64,000 bases of DNA from Pseudarthrobacter sp. IC2-21. GTDB lineage: Bacteria; Actinomycetota; Actinomycetes; Actinomycetales; Micrococcaceae. Within the stretch, counting starts at the first letter, position 1. Every line of letters begins with the position of its first letter. Shown here one piece after another: positions 8,784 to 16,296 of this stretch. Where the stretch lies: contig NZ_CP139145.1 in the NCBI RefSeq assembly GCF_034048115.1, forward strand, positions 1,302,001 through 1,366,000. Direction: 5' to 3'. The notes beneath the pieces were generated by a model. That model was not told the DNA's origin, made no database searches, and saw nothing but the letters and a program-made list of their open reading frames with translations. The position numbers and the translations under genes are program-made.

Positions 8784-8820
8784 GGCGCCGGTCCCGTTTT
8801 CAGTATTAGGGCCCGGCGCT
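8784..8820 (+). terminator. Hairpin terminator after prs
   Basis: GCGCCGG (8785-8791) pairs with CCGGCGC (8813-8819), enclosing a 21-base loop that includes TTTT. It starts about 15 bases after the prs stop. Inferred terminator of the glmU-prs transcript. Confidence 0.5.
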
Positions 8821-8984
8821 GGTAAGCTTTTTGACGATACCTTGGCGAGGGAGAACAGTCTCCGTTATCGACTGGGTCTGAATCTCCCTTCTGGAAGGGC
8901 GCCACACCTGGCCGCCCGGCGTTGAAGGTCGCAACAGACCTCCGCCCTTGCTGAACACCACGTAGATTTCCAGAGGAGACACCC
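8821..8984 (+). promoter_or_regulatory. Leader and probable promoter region of rplY
   Basis: A TTGACG box at 8829-8834 could be a -35 element, but no good -10 is visible at the right spacing. Downstream are three small hairpins: GGAGA-ACAG-TCTCC, CCCTT-CTGG-AAGGG and GGTC-GCAACA-GACC. A clear ribosome site (AGAGGAG) precedes the rplY ATG. The long structured leader might allow feedback by L25, but nothing demonstrates that. Confidence 0.35.
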
Positions 8985-9569
8985 ATGTCTGAGCAGAAGC
9001 TCGCAGCAGAAGTACGCACCGAATTCGGCAAGGGCTTTGCCCGCCGCGCCCGCATGGCCAACCTGATCCCCGCCGTCATCTACGGCCACGGCGCCGAGCC
9101 GATCCACATCACGCTGCCTGCCAAGGCCACCACCCTGGCAGTCCGCACGGCCAACGCCCTGCTGTCCCTGGACGTCAACGGCGAAGATCACCTGGCCCTG
9201 GTCAAGGACGTCCAGCGCGACCCCATCAAGCAGATCATCGAGCACATCGACCTGCTGACCGTCCGCAAGGGCGAGAAGGTCACCGTGGACATCCCGGTCC
9301 ACGTTGTTGGCGAACTGGCCCCGGGCAACGTCTTCAACCAGGAACTGACCGTCATCTCCCTCGAGGCCGAGGCAACCCACCTGCCCACCGGCATCGAGGT
9401 AGACATCGAAGGCCGCACCGCCGGTCAGCACATTCTCGCGTCCGACCTGGTCCTGCCGAAGGGTTCCGTGCTGCTGGCAGACGCCGACGCCCTGGTCATC
9501 AACATCTCCGAGGCCACCGAGGTCTCCGACGAAGAGGCCCAGGCTTCCTCTGAAGCCGCTGCCGAGTAA
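8985..9569 (+). CDS. rplY: 50S ribosomal protein L25 / general stress protein Ctc
   Basis: 5S rRNA-binding ribosomal protein of the long Ctc type: an N-terminal L25 beta-barrel (about residues 1-90, including the FGKGFARRARMANLIPAVIY stretch) followed by a C-terminal TL5-like beta domain (about 95-180) and an acidic tail rich in Glu and Ala. 194 residues, typical of actinobacterial Ctc. ATG at 8985 has an AGAGGAG ribosome site. It stands between prs and pth, the usual actinobacterial order, with both products serving translation. Confidence 0.96.
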   Translation: MSEQKLAAEVRTEFGKGFARRARMANLIPAVIYGHGAEPIHITLPAKATTLAVRTANALLSLDVNGEDHLALVKDVQRDPIKQIIEHIDLLTVRKGEKVTVDIPVHVVGELAPGNVFNQELTVISLEAEATHLPTGIEVDIEGRTAGQHILASDLVLPKGSVLLADADALVINISEATEVSDEEAQASSEAAAE

Positions 9570-9649
9570 CACCCGCTCAGTTTGCAGCCGTGGCCGGGCC
9601 CCGTCGGGGTCCGGCCACAGCCGTGTCCGGACCACTTTAGGATGGAACA

Positions 9650-10240
9650 ATGACTGACACCTGGCTGATTGTCGGCCTCGGAAACCCCGGAGCCGAATAC
9701 AAAGGCAACAGGCACAACGTTGGCCAGATGGTTCTTGACGAACTCGCCGGCCGGCTCGGCGGAAACTTCAAAACCCATAAAGCCCGGGCCCAGGTCCTCG
9801 AAGGGCGGCTGGGGATTGGGGGACCGCGAGTGGTGCTCGCCAAGCCAATGAGCTACATGAACGTCTCCGGCGGCCCCGTGGCCGCCCTGTCGAATTTTTA
9901 TGACATTGGACCGGACCGGGTGGTGGCGGTGCACGATGAGATTGATATCCCGTTCAAGACCGTCAGGCTCAAGTGCGGCGGCGGCGAGGGCGGCCACAAC
10001 GGACTCAGGGATATCTCCAAAGCACTCGGCACCAAGGACTACCTGAGGGTCAGGGTGGGGGTGGGCCGCCCGCCGGGCCGCATGGATACCGCCGACTATG
10101 TGCTCCGTGACTTTGGCAGCGCCGAGCGTAAGGACCTGCCGTTTCTGCTGGATGAAGCTGCGGATGCGGTGGAGATGCTGATCAGGGAAGGGCTGACCGC
10201 GGCGCAGCAGAAGTTCCACCCCGCAAAGACCGACGTGTAG
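9650..10240 (+). CDS. pth: Peptidyl-tRNA hydrolase
   Basis: Hydrolyses the ester bond of peptidyl-tRNA released from stalled ribosomes, recycling tRNA. 196 residues. Conserved features: [18 protein letters not shown] (8-25) with the catalytic His at 22, [18 protein letters not shown] with the catalytic-site Asp, and the [14 protein letters not shown] loop. ATG at 9650 follows AGGATGGAACA. Located 80 bases after rplY, possibly in the same transcript. Confidence 0.97.
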   Translation: MTDTWLIVGLGNPGAEYKGNRHNVGQMVLDELAGRLGGNFKTHKARAQVLEGRLGIGGPRVVLAKPMSYMNVSGGPVAALSNFYDIGPDRVVAVHDEIDIPFKTVRLKCGGGEGGHNGLRDISKALGTKDYLRVRVGVGRPPGRMDTADYVLRDFGSAERKDLPFLLDEAADAVEMLIREGLTAAQQKFHPAKTDV

Positions 10241-10300
10241 TAATCGGACGAAAAACCCCGAATCACTGTTCAGCCTTCCTTGCCTGGGGGTAGTCTGCTT

Positions 10301-10334
10301 AACAAGCGGGGGGCGATGGGGCTTGTTCCCGCTT
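10301..10334 (+). promoter_or_regulatory. Alternative stem-loops before the first LAL regulator
   Basis: The segment AACAAGCGGG (10301-10310) can pair in two exclusive ways: its first seven bases with GCTTGTT (10321-10327), or its last seven (AAGCGGG) with CCCGCTT (10328-10334). Both partners are perfect and adjoin each other, ending 22 bases before the start codon of the next gene. It may be a regulator-binding palindrome pair or an RNA switch controlling the ribosome site; function is inferred only. Confidence 0.4.
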
Positions 10335-10356
10335 ATTGGACGTAGGGGATAAGTTC

Positions 10357-13089
10357 ATGTCAATCGAGCCACTCAGCTGGGAACGTGGGTCACAGCTCAA
10401 TGACCCTGATGTGCGGACGGAAAACGTCGGCATGTCAGAGGCGCAGCGATGGTCTGCGCCGGCACGAAGCGCAAATCTTGAAGCCGTTCGCACGGCGCTG
10501 ACCAGCGCCGGCTCCCTCGGGGTGGTCATCACCGGCGGTCGCGGCGTGGGTAAATCATCCTTGGCGAGGACGGCCGTTTCCGAGCTTGGCCCCGATGTCT
10601 GGTCCCTGCAGCTCCGTTGCGGGACCGCCACGGGGGATACTCCGTACGGGTGCCTGGCCTTCCTGCTCGCGCGTCTTCCGCAGGCATACATGGGTTCGCC
10701 CACGGCCATTCTGCGCGGCATAACGTCCCTGATCCGCAGTGACGCCGCCGGCCGCCAATGCGTGATCACCCTGGATACTGCAGGCACCATCGATGACATG
10801 AGTGCCGGCGTCCTGCTGAACATCCTCCTCACCGGAACCGCGCGCATTGTCGCCGTGGCGCCCGGAATCAGTGATCTTCCGGCGGATTTCCATTGGCTCC
10901 TCACGGACCGCCGGCTGACTGAGGTCAGGCTGGACAACCTCAATGAGCTGCAGACCCGCCAGGTGCTGCTGTCCTTGCTCGGCAGCCGGGTATCCGCCTC
11001 CCTGGTCAGCACCTTCCACACCATGGTGGGAGGGAATCCGTTGCTGCTCAAGGCACTGGTGGCCGAGCAGCAGCAGTCCGGAAACCTGGTGCTCTCAGAC
11101 TCGGTATGGACCTTGCGGGACAAAGTGGTGCTCGACGGCGCGGCGAGCCTTGAGGACATTGTCCGGTCGCGCTGGTCCCGGCAGTCTCCCCAGGAGCGGG
11201 AGGTCATCGAAATGCTGGCCTGCGCCCGGCGGGTGGAGCTCTCGCGGCTCACTGCGGTGTACGGTGCCGGCATCGTCGCTGACATGGAGGACGCCGGGCT
11301 GCTTGAGATCGACGCGTCGGAGAGCCGCTGGGTTTCGTTGCGGGAAATGTACCTGGGCGACGTTGTGCGCTCGTGGCTCAGCATCACCCGGCGCCGGGAA
11401 CTGCGGAATCTCCTCCTGGACGGACAGGAACCCGATCCCGCCGGCATGACCGTGGAAGAGCTGATGGCGTTTGCGGCATGGACAAACGAGTGTGAGGCCG
11501 AGCTCAGTCCCATCATGGCGCTGGCCGCCGCCGAAGCGGCAGTTCAGCTTTTTGACCCGCACTTCGCCCTGAAATATGCCGAGACGCTCCGGCGCAACGA
11601 TCCCCAATGGGTGGCCGCCCAACGACAGAAGGCTGCCGCCTACCTGCTCCTGGATCTTCCCGTCCAGGCGATGGGCGCCCTGGACGACATCTCACAGCCT
11701 CAGCTGGACAGCCTGGGCGCACAGGAATACGCCGAAGTCATCGCAGCAAAAGCGCGGGTCATGGTCTGGCTGCCCGACCATGCGGACAGGGTGCCGGCGC
11801 TCCTGAAGACGGCGCGGGAGCGGCTGGAGGCTGAGCCTGGGGCGAAGGCATGGCCTGATCCCGTTGCGGCCGCAACGAACCGGATCAGCCTCAGCGAGTT
11901 CGAGTACCAGGCGTTCGTGGGAGACTACGCAGCAGCCATCCCCGGCCTGGAGGCTGCTGCTGACGCCGGGTTGAACCCCGATCTGTGGTTCCGGATGAAC
12001 TCGGCGATGATCCTGATGACTGCCCTCGCCATGACCGGGCGGGAAATGGATGCCCTGAGTCTCATGAGGCAGCTGGGTGGCCAGATTTCCGATGCCGGCC
12101 ACATCGTCGGCCTCCGCGAGACTTTCACCGAAAGGGCCTATTCCGTCCTGCTGACGGCCGGCCAGTGGCACCGCTGCATTGACCTCCTCAATCCCGCCGC
12201 CCGGGAGATCCACCAGCTTCCGTACCGTAGCGCCGCCGCTGAGCTGGCTGTCGGACTCGCCTACGTCTTTGCCGGACGGGGCGCCGTTGCGTTGGATTCG
12301 CTGTTGTCGGCGGTGGCTCAACTTGAGCTTCGGCCGGCCCAGGGCATCCGCCGGGAAGCATACGCAGCCGTTGCTTTTGCTTATGCGCAGTTGGGCAATG
12401 CCGGTCAGGCCCGGAAATACCTGGACAAGCTCCAGCGAAGCGGCGGAGTCGCCGATCACGTTACCCGGAGCATCACCGACTTCTGTGCCGACATGGCCGG
12501 ACGGTGGCTGAACGACACCGAGGCCGTCAACCGGCTGAAGGAGACTGCCCGGCGCGACATCGCGGCCGGGAGGTACACGCTTGCCGGGATCGGCCTGCTG
12601 GGCGCCACAGTGCAAGGCACGGAGGCCGACTTCCGCCTGCTCGAAGAGGTGGCCGGCCACCGCCAGGGTCCTCTGGCGGAGATCTCGCGTTTGATTGCCG
12701 TGGGCACCCGGACCCATGACGCCAAGACCCTGCTGGCCGGCGGCGAGCTCGCCGCAACCCTGGAGCTGGATGCTGTTGAGGCTCGCTGCATGGCGTTGGC
12801 TGTTGACTACGCCCGCCAGGCCGGCGACCCGGCCGCAGCAAGGACTGCCCAGGCACGGCTGGACATCCTGGCTTCCACTGTGGCCAGCCTGCCCATCGTG
12901 CCCAGCAGCGGCAGCCCGCTCCTGACCAGCAGGGAGCGGCAGATTGCGCGCCTCGCCGGCAGGGGCGCCTCCAACCGCGATATTGCACTGGACATGGGCG
13001 TCTCGGTCCGTACCGTGGAAGGCCATTTATACCAGGTCTTCACCAAGCTGGGAGTTACATCCAGGGGTGATCTGACTGGACTCGTCTAA
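10357..13089 (+). CDS. LAL-type LuxR family regulator (AAA ATPase + HTH)
   Basis: Large cytosolic ATP-binding transcriptional activator (910 residues). Near the N-terminus a P-loop GGRGVGKSS (about residues 57-65) begins an AAA/STAND-type ATPase domain; the middle is helical and TPR-like; the C-terminal ~60 residues are a LuxR/GerE helix-turn-helix (LTSRERQIARLAGRGASNRD, then SVRTVEGHLYQVFTKLGV). ATG at 10357 is chosen because AGGGGA lies 7 bases before it; a TTG at 10336 is in frame but lacks such a site. It is followed immediately by a paralogous regulator. Inducer and regulon cannot be deduced. Confidence 0.92.
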   Translation: MSIEPLSWERGSQLNDPDVRTENVGMSEAQRWSAPARSANLEAVRTALTSAGSLGVVITGGRGVGKSSLARTAVSELGPDVWSLQLRCGTATGDTPYGCLAFLLARLPQAYMGSPTAILRGITSLIRSDAAGRQCVITLDTAGTIDDMSAGVLLNILLTGTARIVAVAPGISDLPADFHWLLTDRRLTEVRLDNLNELQTRQVLLSLLGSRVSASLVSTFHTMVGGNPLLLKALVAEQQQSGNLVLSDSVWTLRDKVVLDGAASLEDIVRSRWSRQSPQEREVIEMLACARRVELSRLTAVYGAGIVADMEDAGLLEIDASESRWVSLREMYLGDVVRSWLSITRRRELRNLLLDGQEPDPAGMTVEELMAFAAWTNECEAELSPIMALAAAEAAVQLFDPHFALKYAETLRRNDPQWVAAQRQKAAAYLLLDLPVQAMGALDDISQPQLDSLGAQEYAEVIAAKARVMVWLPDHADRVPALLKTARERLEAEPGAKAWPDPVAAATNRISLSEFEYQAFVGDYAAAIPGLEAAADAGLNPDLWFRMNSAMILMTALAMTGREMDALSLMRQLGGQISDAGHIVGLRETFTERAYSVLLTAGQWHRCIDLLNPAAREIHQLPYRSAAAELAVGLAYVFAGRGAVALDSLLSAVAQLELRPAQGIRREAYAAVAFAYAQLGNAGQARKYLDKLQRSGGVADHVTRSITDFCADMAGRWLNDTEAVNRLKETARRDIAAGRYTLAGIGLLGATVQGTEADFRLLEEVAGHRQGPLAEISRLIAVGTRTHDAKTLLAGGELAATLELDAVEARCMALAVDYARQAGDPAAARTAQARLDILASTVASLPIVPSSGSPLLTSRERQIARLAGRGASNRDIALDMGVSVRTVEGHLYQVFTKLGVTSRGDLTGLV

Positions 13090-13183
13090 CGGCCACCCAC
13101 CGAAACCGGGCCGCCTGCTTACGGGGCGGCGGCAGCCGCTGGATCGCATCTGCAATACCATCCGGACCCGAACCAGCCAGGCC

Positions 13184-15748
13184 GTGTTCCTGATGGCGGG
13201 CCCGGGAATCGGGAAGACCGCGCTGGCAGAAGCCATCACCGAGCGGCTGGCCGCTGACATGATCGTTGTTCAGATCCATGGAAGTTCCTCGCTCTCACGC
13301 GTTCCCTTTGGGATCCTTGCTCCGTACACCGCGGAGCTGACCGCCGAGGATTCGGTGTCGCCGGTGGCGGTGCTGAGGTCCGTCTGGAGCTATTTCGAAA
13401 GGCTCAAAGCGGGCAGGGATGCGCCGCTGCTGCTGGTGATGGATGATGCCCACCACCTGGACGACGCCACTGCCGGCATCGTGGCCGACATGATTTCAGC
13501 CGGGTGGGCCAGCGTCGTGGCGGCAGGCAGGCCGCGGCCCGGCCTGCCCCAGCCCCTGGCGCAGCTTTGGTATGACGGCCTTGCCGATCGTGTTGACCTT
13601 CGTCCGCTGAACCGGGAACAGATCGAAGAGGTTCTCGCCCACGCCCTGGACGGCACCGTTCCTGCCGGAACTGTTGACACCATCTGGAGTGCATCCGGTG
13701 GAAACCCGCGGATCCTCGATGCGCTGCTCCATGACGCCGCGGAAGGGGGCCAGCTCGCCAAACGGAACGGGATCTGGATGCTCCTGGACGCGTTGCCGCC
13801 CGACGGGCCGAGGCTGACGAACGTCGTGGTGAAGGACATGCTGCGGCGCACCGCCGCCGAACAGGAAGCCCTGAAACTTATTGCACTGGCAGGGCCAGTA
13901 AGCCGCAAGGTTATTGAAGACATCTGCGGCGCCGAAGTGGTGCGCTCGCTGCTGGACCAACAGATGGTGGTGGAGAGTCATGGCACCCCGGCTGACCTTC
14001 GCATCTGGAACGCCATGTTCGGCGACGCCCTCCGGCTCACCATTTCCGTGTCGCGAAGCCTGCAGCTTCTCGAAAGGGTACGCGAGCACCTGGCCACATC
14101 CCCGGCCGGGTCAGAGGGCCGGCTGAGGGCTGTGGAGTGGGCCCTGGAATGCGGCGTGAAAACAGGGGAGCCGGAACTACTTGAAGCCGCAGGGACAGCG
14201 CTGGCCCATTTTAGGAACCGAAGCGCCAGGGCCATGGCGGCCAAGATTACGGACCCCGCACTTGTCCCGGCGGCCCACGCGGTTCAAGCGAGGGCTTTGT
14301 TCAACGAGGGGGACTACGCCGGCGCGGCCAAACTCCTGGACGGCTGCTGGCTGAAGCTCGGAGACGGCCCCGGGGCCGCCCCCGCCCTGATGCTGAGGAC
14401 GCTTGCTCATCGGGCCATGGGAACACCGCTGGCAGCCTTCGCTGCCGACTCCCGCGAATTGCTCCGCACCAGCCCCGCCGAAACCGGCACCGACTCAGCA
14501 ACGGACTGGCGGGAGCAGCTGCTGCGCATGCTGGAATTCGGCGAAGCGGGGAACTACGCGGCTTTGGAGCATGAGGTCCAGGATCTTCGAAGCCGTAACC
14601 CTGGAAGCGGCACCGATCCCGCTCTCCTCACCGTGGGTGCTGCCCTGCTGGCCCAGACCCTGGCAGCAGCCGGACGCGCGGTCCAGGGCCTGGATGCAGG
14701 ACTCATGGCGGCGTCTGGACTTTCCTCGCTGGACAGCGGAGTTTTCTTCTTCAACGAGTTCGTCCTGGGCCGCCTGGCCGCCGCCTACCTGGCCGTGGGG
14801 GACTGGGAATCGGCAGAACGGGAACTGGTGGACTACGCCGCGCGCCAGCCTCGGGACGCAGCAGCTTTCGCGGGCAGCATCCAGGTGCTGCGCGGCTACT
14901 CATTGCTGCGGCAGGGCCGGATCGAACGGGCTTACCAGACGCTGTTGCCTGCGGTGGAGACGCTGCGGCTGAACGATCCCGCGCAGGAGTTCCGGTTTGG
15001 AGCCGCGCTGGCATTCTATGTGGCAGCGAGGCTCGGTGACGCTGCCCAGTCCAGCAGGCTCGAGCTGGATTACAAGGATTCGCCGCAGGGTTCGGCCAGC
15101 CAGGATCTGCTCGCCACGGCCTACGCCGCCGCGGGTTCCGAGTACATCACCCGGGACGGGAAGGGCCTGGCGTCCCTCCACACCCTCGCCACCACACCGG
15201 TCGTGTCAGCCCGCAGCGGCACGCTGCTGGAACTGCTGGGCCTGTGCTGGGACCTGGGGGATCATTCGGTGATTCCCCTGGTCCACAATCTGGCAGGCAG
15301 CGTCCAGGGCCGTTGGGCCGCGGCGTTCCTCTCGCTGGCTCAGCACTGGGAGTCTGCTGACGCCGATGCCCTGATGGAGATGGCGGCCCGGTTGGAAAAC
15401 GAGGGCTTCGTCAATGTGGCAAGGGAAGCGTACGCGCGGGCAAGTTCGGTGTTCGAAGCAGCCGGTGAACGCCGGCGGTCCCGCCAGGCCGTGGCCCTGC
15501 GGGAGAAGTGCGATCACGAACTGGGCGAGCGGTTCCGGGAGGGCCAGTTCATCGCTGCGGCTCCCACGGTGCGCCTCACCCGCCGCGAACAGGACATCGT
15601 GGAGCTCGCCGTCCAAGGGCTCACGGACCGCGAAATAGCCCAGCGGCTCATGGTCTCCGTGCGGACCGTGGAGGGTCATCTGTACCGCACGTACGTGAAG
15701 CTCGGCGTGCGGAGCCGCGACGAACTGTCCACGGCCCTGGCCCACTAG
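13184..15748 (+). CDS. Second LAL-type LuxR family regulator
   Basis: Paralogue of the preceding gene: P-loop AGPGIGKTA within a few residues of the listed start, a helical repeat region, and a C-terminal LuxR-type HTH (LTRREQDIVELAVQGLTDRE, SVRTVEGHLYRTYVKLGV). The GTG at 13184 has no ribosome site and would begin inside the first beta strand of the ATPase fold. The same frame continues upstream to 13076 with plausible coding (GRLLTGRRQPLDRICNTI), where a CTG stands 8 bases after AGGGG, inside the preceding gene. The real protein is therefore probably about 36 residues longer and translationally coupled. Function of the pair is unknown. Confidence 0.88.
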   Translation: MFLMAGPGIGKTALAEAITERLAADMIVVQIHGSSSLSRVPFGILAPYTAELTAEDSVSPVAVLRSVWSYFERLKAGRDAPLLLVMDDAHHLDDATAGIVADMISAGWASVVAAGRPRPGLPQPLAQLWYDGLADRVDLRPLNREQIEEVLAHALDGTVPAGTVDTIWSASGGNPRILDALLHDAAEGGQLAKRNGIWMLLDALPPDGPRLTNVVVKDMLRRTAAEQEALKLIALAGPVSRKVIEDICGAEVVRSLLDQQMVVESHGTPADLRIWNAMFGDALRLTISVSRSLQLLERVREHLATSPAGSEGRLRAVEWALECGVKTGEPELLEAAGTALAHFRNRSARAMAAKITDPALVPAAHAVQARALFNEGDYAGAAKLLDGCWLKLGDGPGAAPALMLRTLAHRAMGTPLAAFAADSRELLRTSPAETGTDSATDWREQLLRMLEFGEAGNYAALEHEVQDLRSRNPGSGTDPALLTVGAALLAQTLAAAGRAVQGLDAGLMAASGLSSLDSGVFFFNEFVLGRLAAAYLAVGDWESAERELVDYAARQPRDAAAFAGSIQVLRGYSLLRQGRIERAYQTLLPAVETLRLNDPAQEFRFGAALAFYVAARLGDAAQSSRLELDYKDSPQGSASQDLLATAYAAAGSEYITRDGKGLASLHTLATTPVVSARSGTLLELLGLCWDLGDHSVIPLVHNLAGSVQGRWAAAFLSLAQHWESADADALMEMAARLENEGFVNVAREAYARASSVFEAAGERRRSRQAVALREKCDHELGERFREGQFIAAAPTVRLTRREQDIVELAVQGLTDREIAQRLMVSVRTVEGHLYRTYVKLGVRSRDELSTALAH

Positions 15749-15805
15749 AGCGCTCTTGGCCTCCGCCCTGCAACAGGCTTCCGTTCGCTGACGCCACCAT
15801 GGCAC

Positions 15806-15850
15806 GGGCATGCCGTTGCGGGTCACCCCTCTTCGAGCAGGGGCGTGCCC
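15806..15850 (+). terminator. Inverted repeat after the LAL regulator pair
   Basis: GGGCATGCC (15806-15814) pairs with GGCGTGCCC (15842-15850) with one G-T wobble; inside, CCCCT and AGGGG offer a competing short hairpin. It starts 57 bases after the stop of the second regulator. Terminator role is inferred; there is no T-tract. Confidence 0.4.
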
Positions 15851-15969
15851 TGTCCTCGACCTGTCCTCAGCGTGGCACTGCCGGGCCCCGCGGCGCCGGG
15901 ATGGGTAGCGAGTGGACGGGCCTGCGGAATACGCGTATCAGCGGAGCCTGAGCCGGTAGCCGCATCGTC

Positions 15970-15984
15970 GAAGTAGAGTACTTC
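15970..15984. promoter_or_regulatory. 15-bp palindrome GAAGTA-GAG-TACTTC
   Basis: A perfect 6-3-6 inverted repeat in the intergenic region between the LAL pair and the structured RNA. It is more AT-rich than its surroundings and is followed by CTACT, a partial extension. The size fits a dimeric DNA-binding protein. No regulator is assigned; a binding site for one of the adjacent LuxR-type proteins is one possibility. Confidence 0.35.
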
Positions 15985-16025
15985 CTACTCGTGCCGCGGG
16001 GGTCCCCGTGCGATTAACTTGTGTC

Positions 16026-16059
16026 GGGAGCAAGGAGCGGCGAAAGCCCTCCTACTCCC
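16026..16059 (+). ncRNA. GAAA-capped hairpin upstream of the 6C RNA
   Basis: A near-continuous stem: GGGAG/CTCCC, then AGGAG/CTCCT, then GGC/GCC closed by a GAAA tetraloop (16042-16045), interrupted only by CA opposite A and one bulged C. Such a GNRA-capped 13-bp stem strongly suggests an RNA structure on the plus strand. It may be the 5' domain of the same transcript as the 6C-like element or a terminator or processing signal of an upstream RNA. I cannot assign it to a named family. Confidence 0.5.
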
Positions 16060-16094
16060 ACCAGACTTACCAGGTCCTCTCTCCATCAACACTT

Positions 16095-16242
16095 TCCGGC
16101 CTACGGGCCGGACCGAGACTGGGCCGGCGACGTCAGAGTCTTCTGAGACCGAGGCTCTCCCCCCAGCCGTCGCCGGCCCTCCTATCCGCGGGCCTGAAGC
16201 CCGGAGCCAGTGTGGCGGCCGTCCCCCCGGGCGGTCGCCACA
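16095..16242 (+). ncRNA. 6C-type small RNA
   Basis: Two hairpins each present a run of exactly six cytosines at the apex: CCCCCC at 16159-16164 inside an 11-bp perfect outer stem (16121-16131 with 16169-16179), and CCCCCC at 16223-16228 in a stem of about 13 bp (16211-16242). A smaller 7-bp hairpin (16095-16112) precedes them. Paired C-rich loops are the defining trait of the actinobacterial 6C RNA, called B11 in mycobacteria, where the loops pair with G-rich ribosome sites of target mRNAs. It ends 55 bases before sufS and could be an independent sRNA or its leader. Transcript ends are not determined; a search with the Rfam 6C model would settle the family. Confidence 0.75.
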
Positions 16243-16296
16243 GTGGTGTTGTGGGACAATTGAATGTCAATCCATTGGCATCTCAAGGAGTTCGCT

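Noticed and set aside
16264..16296. Upstream ATG start for sufS
   Set aside because: No ribosome site before it, while the TTG at 16297 follows AAGGAG at good spacing.
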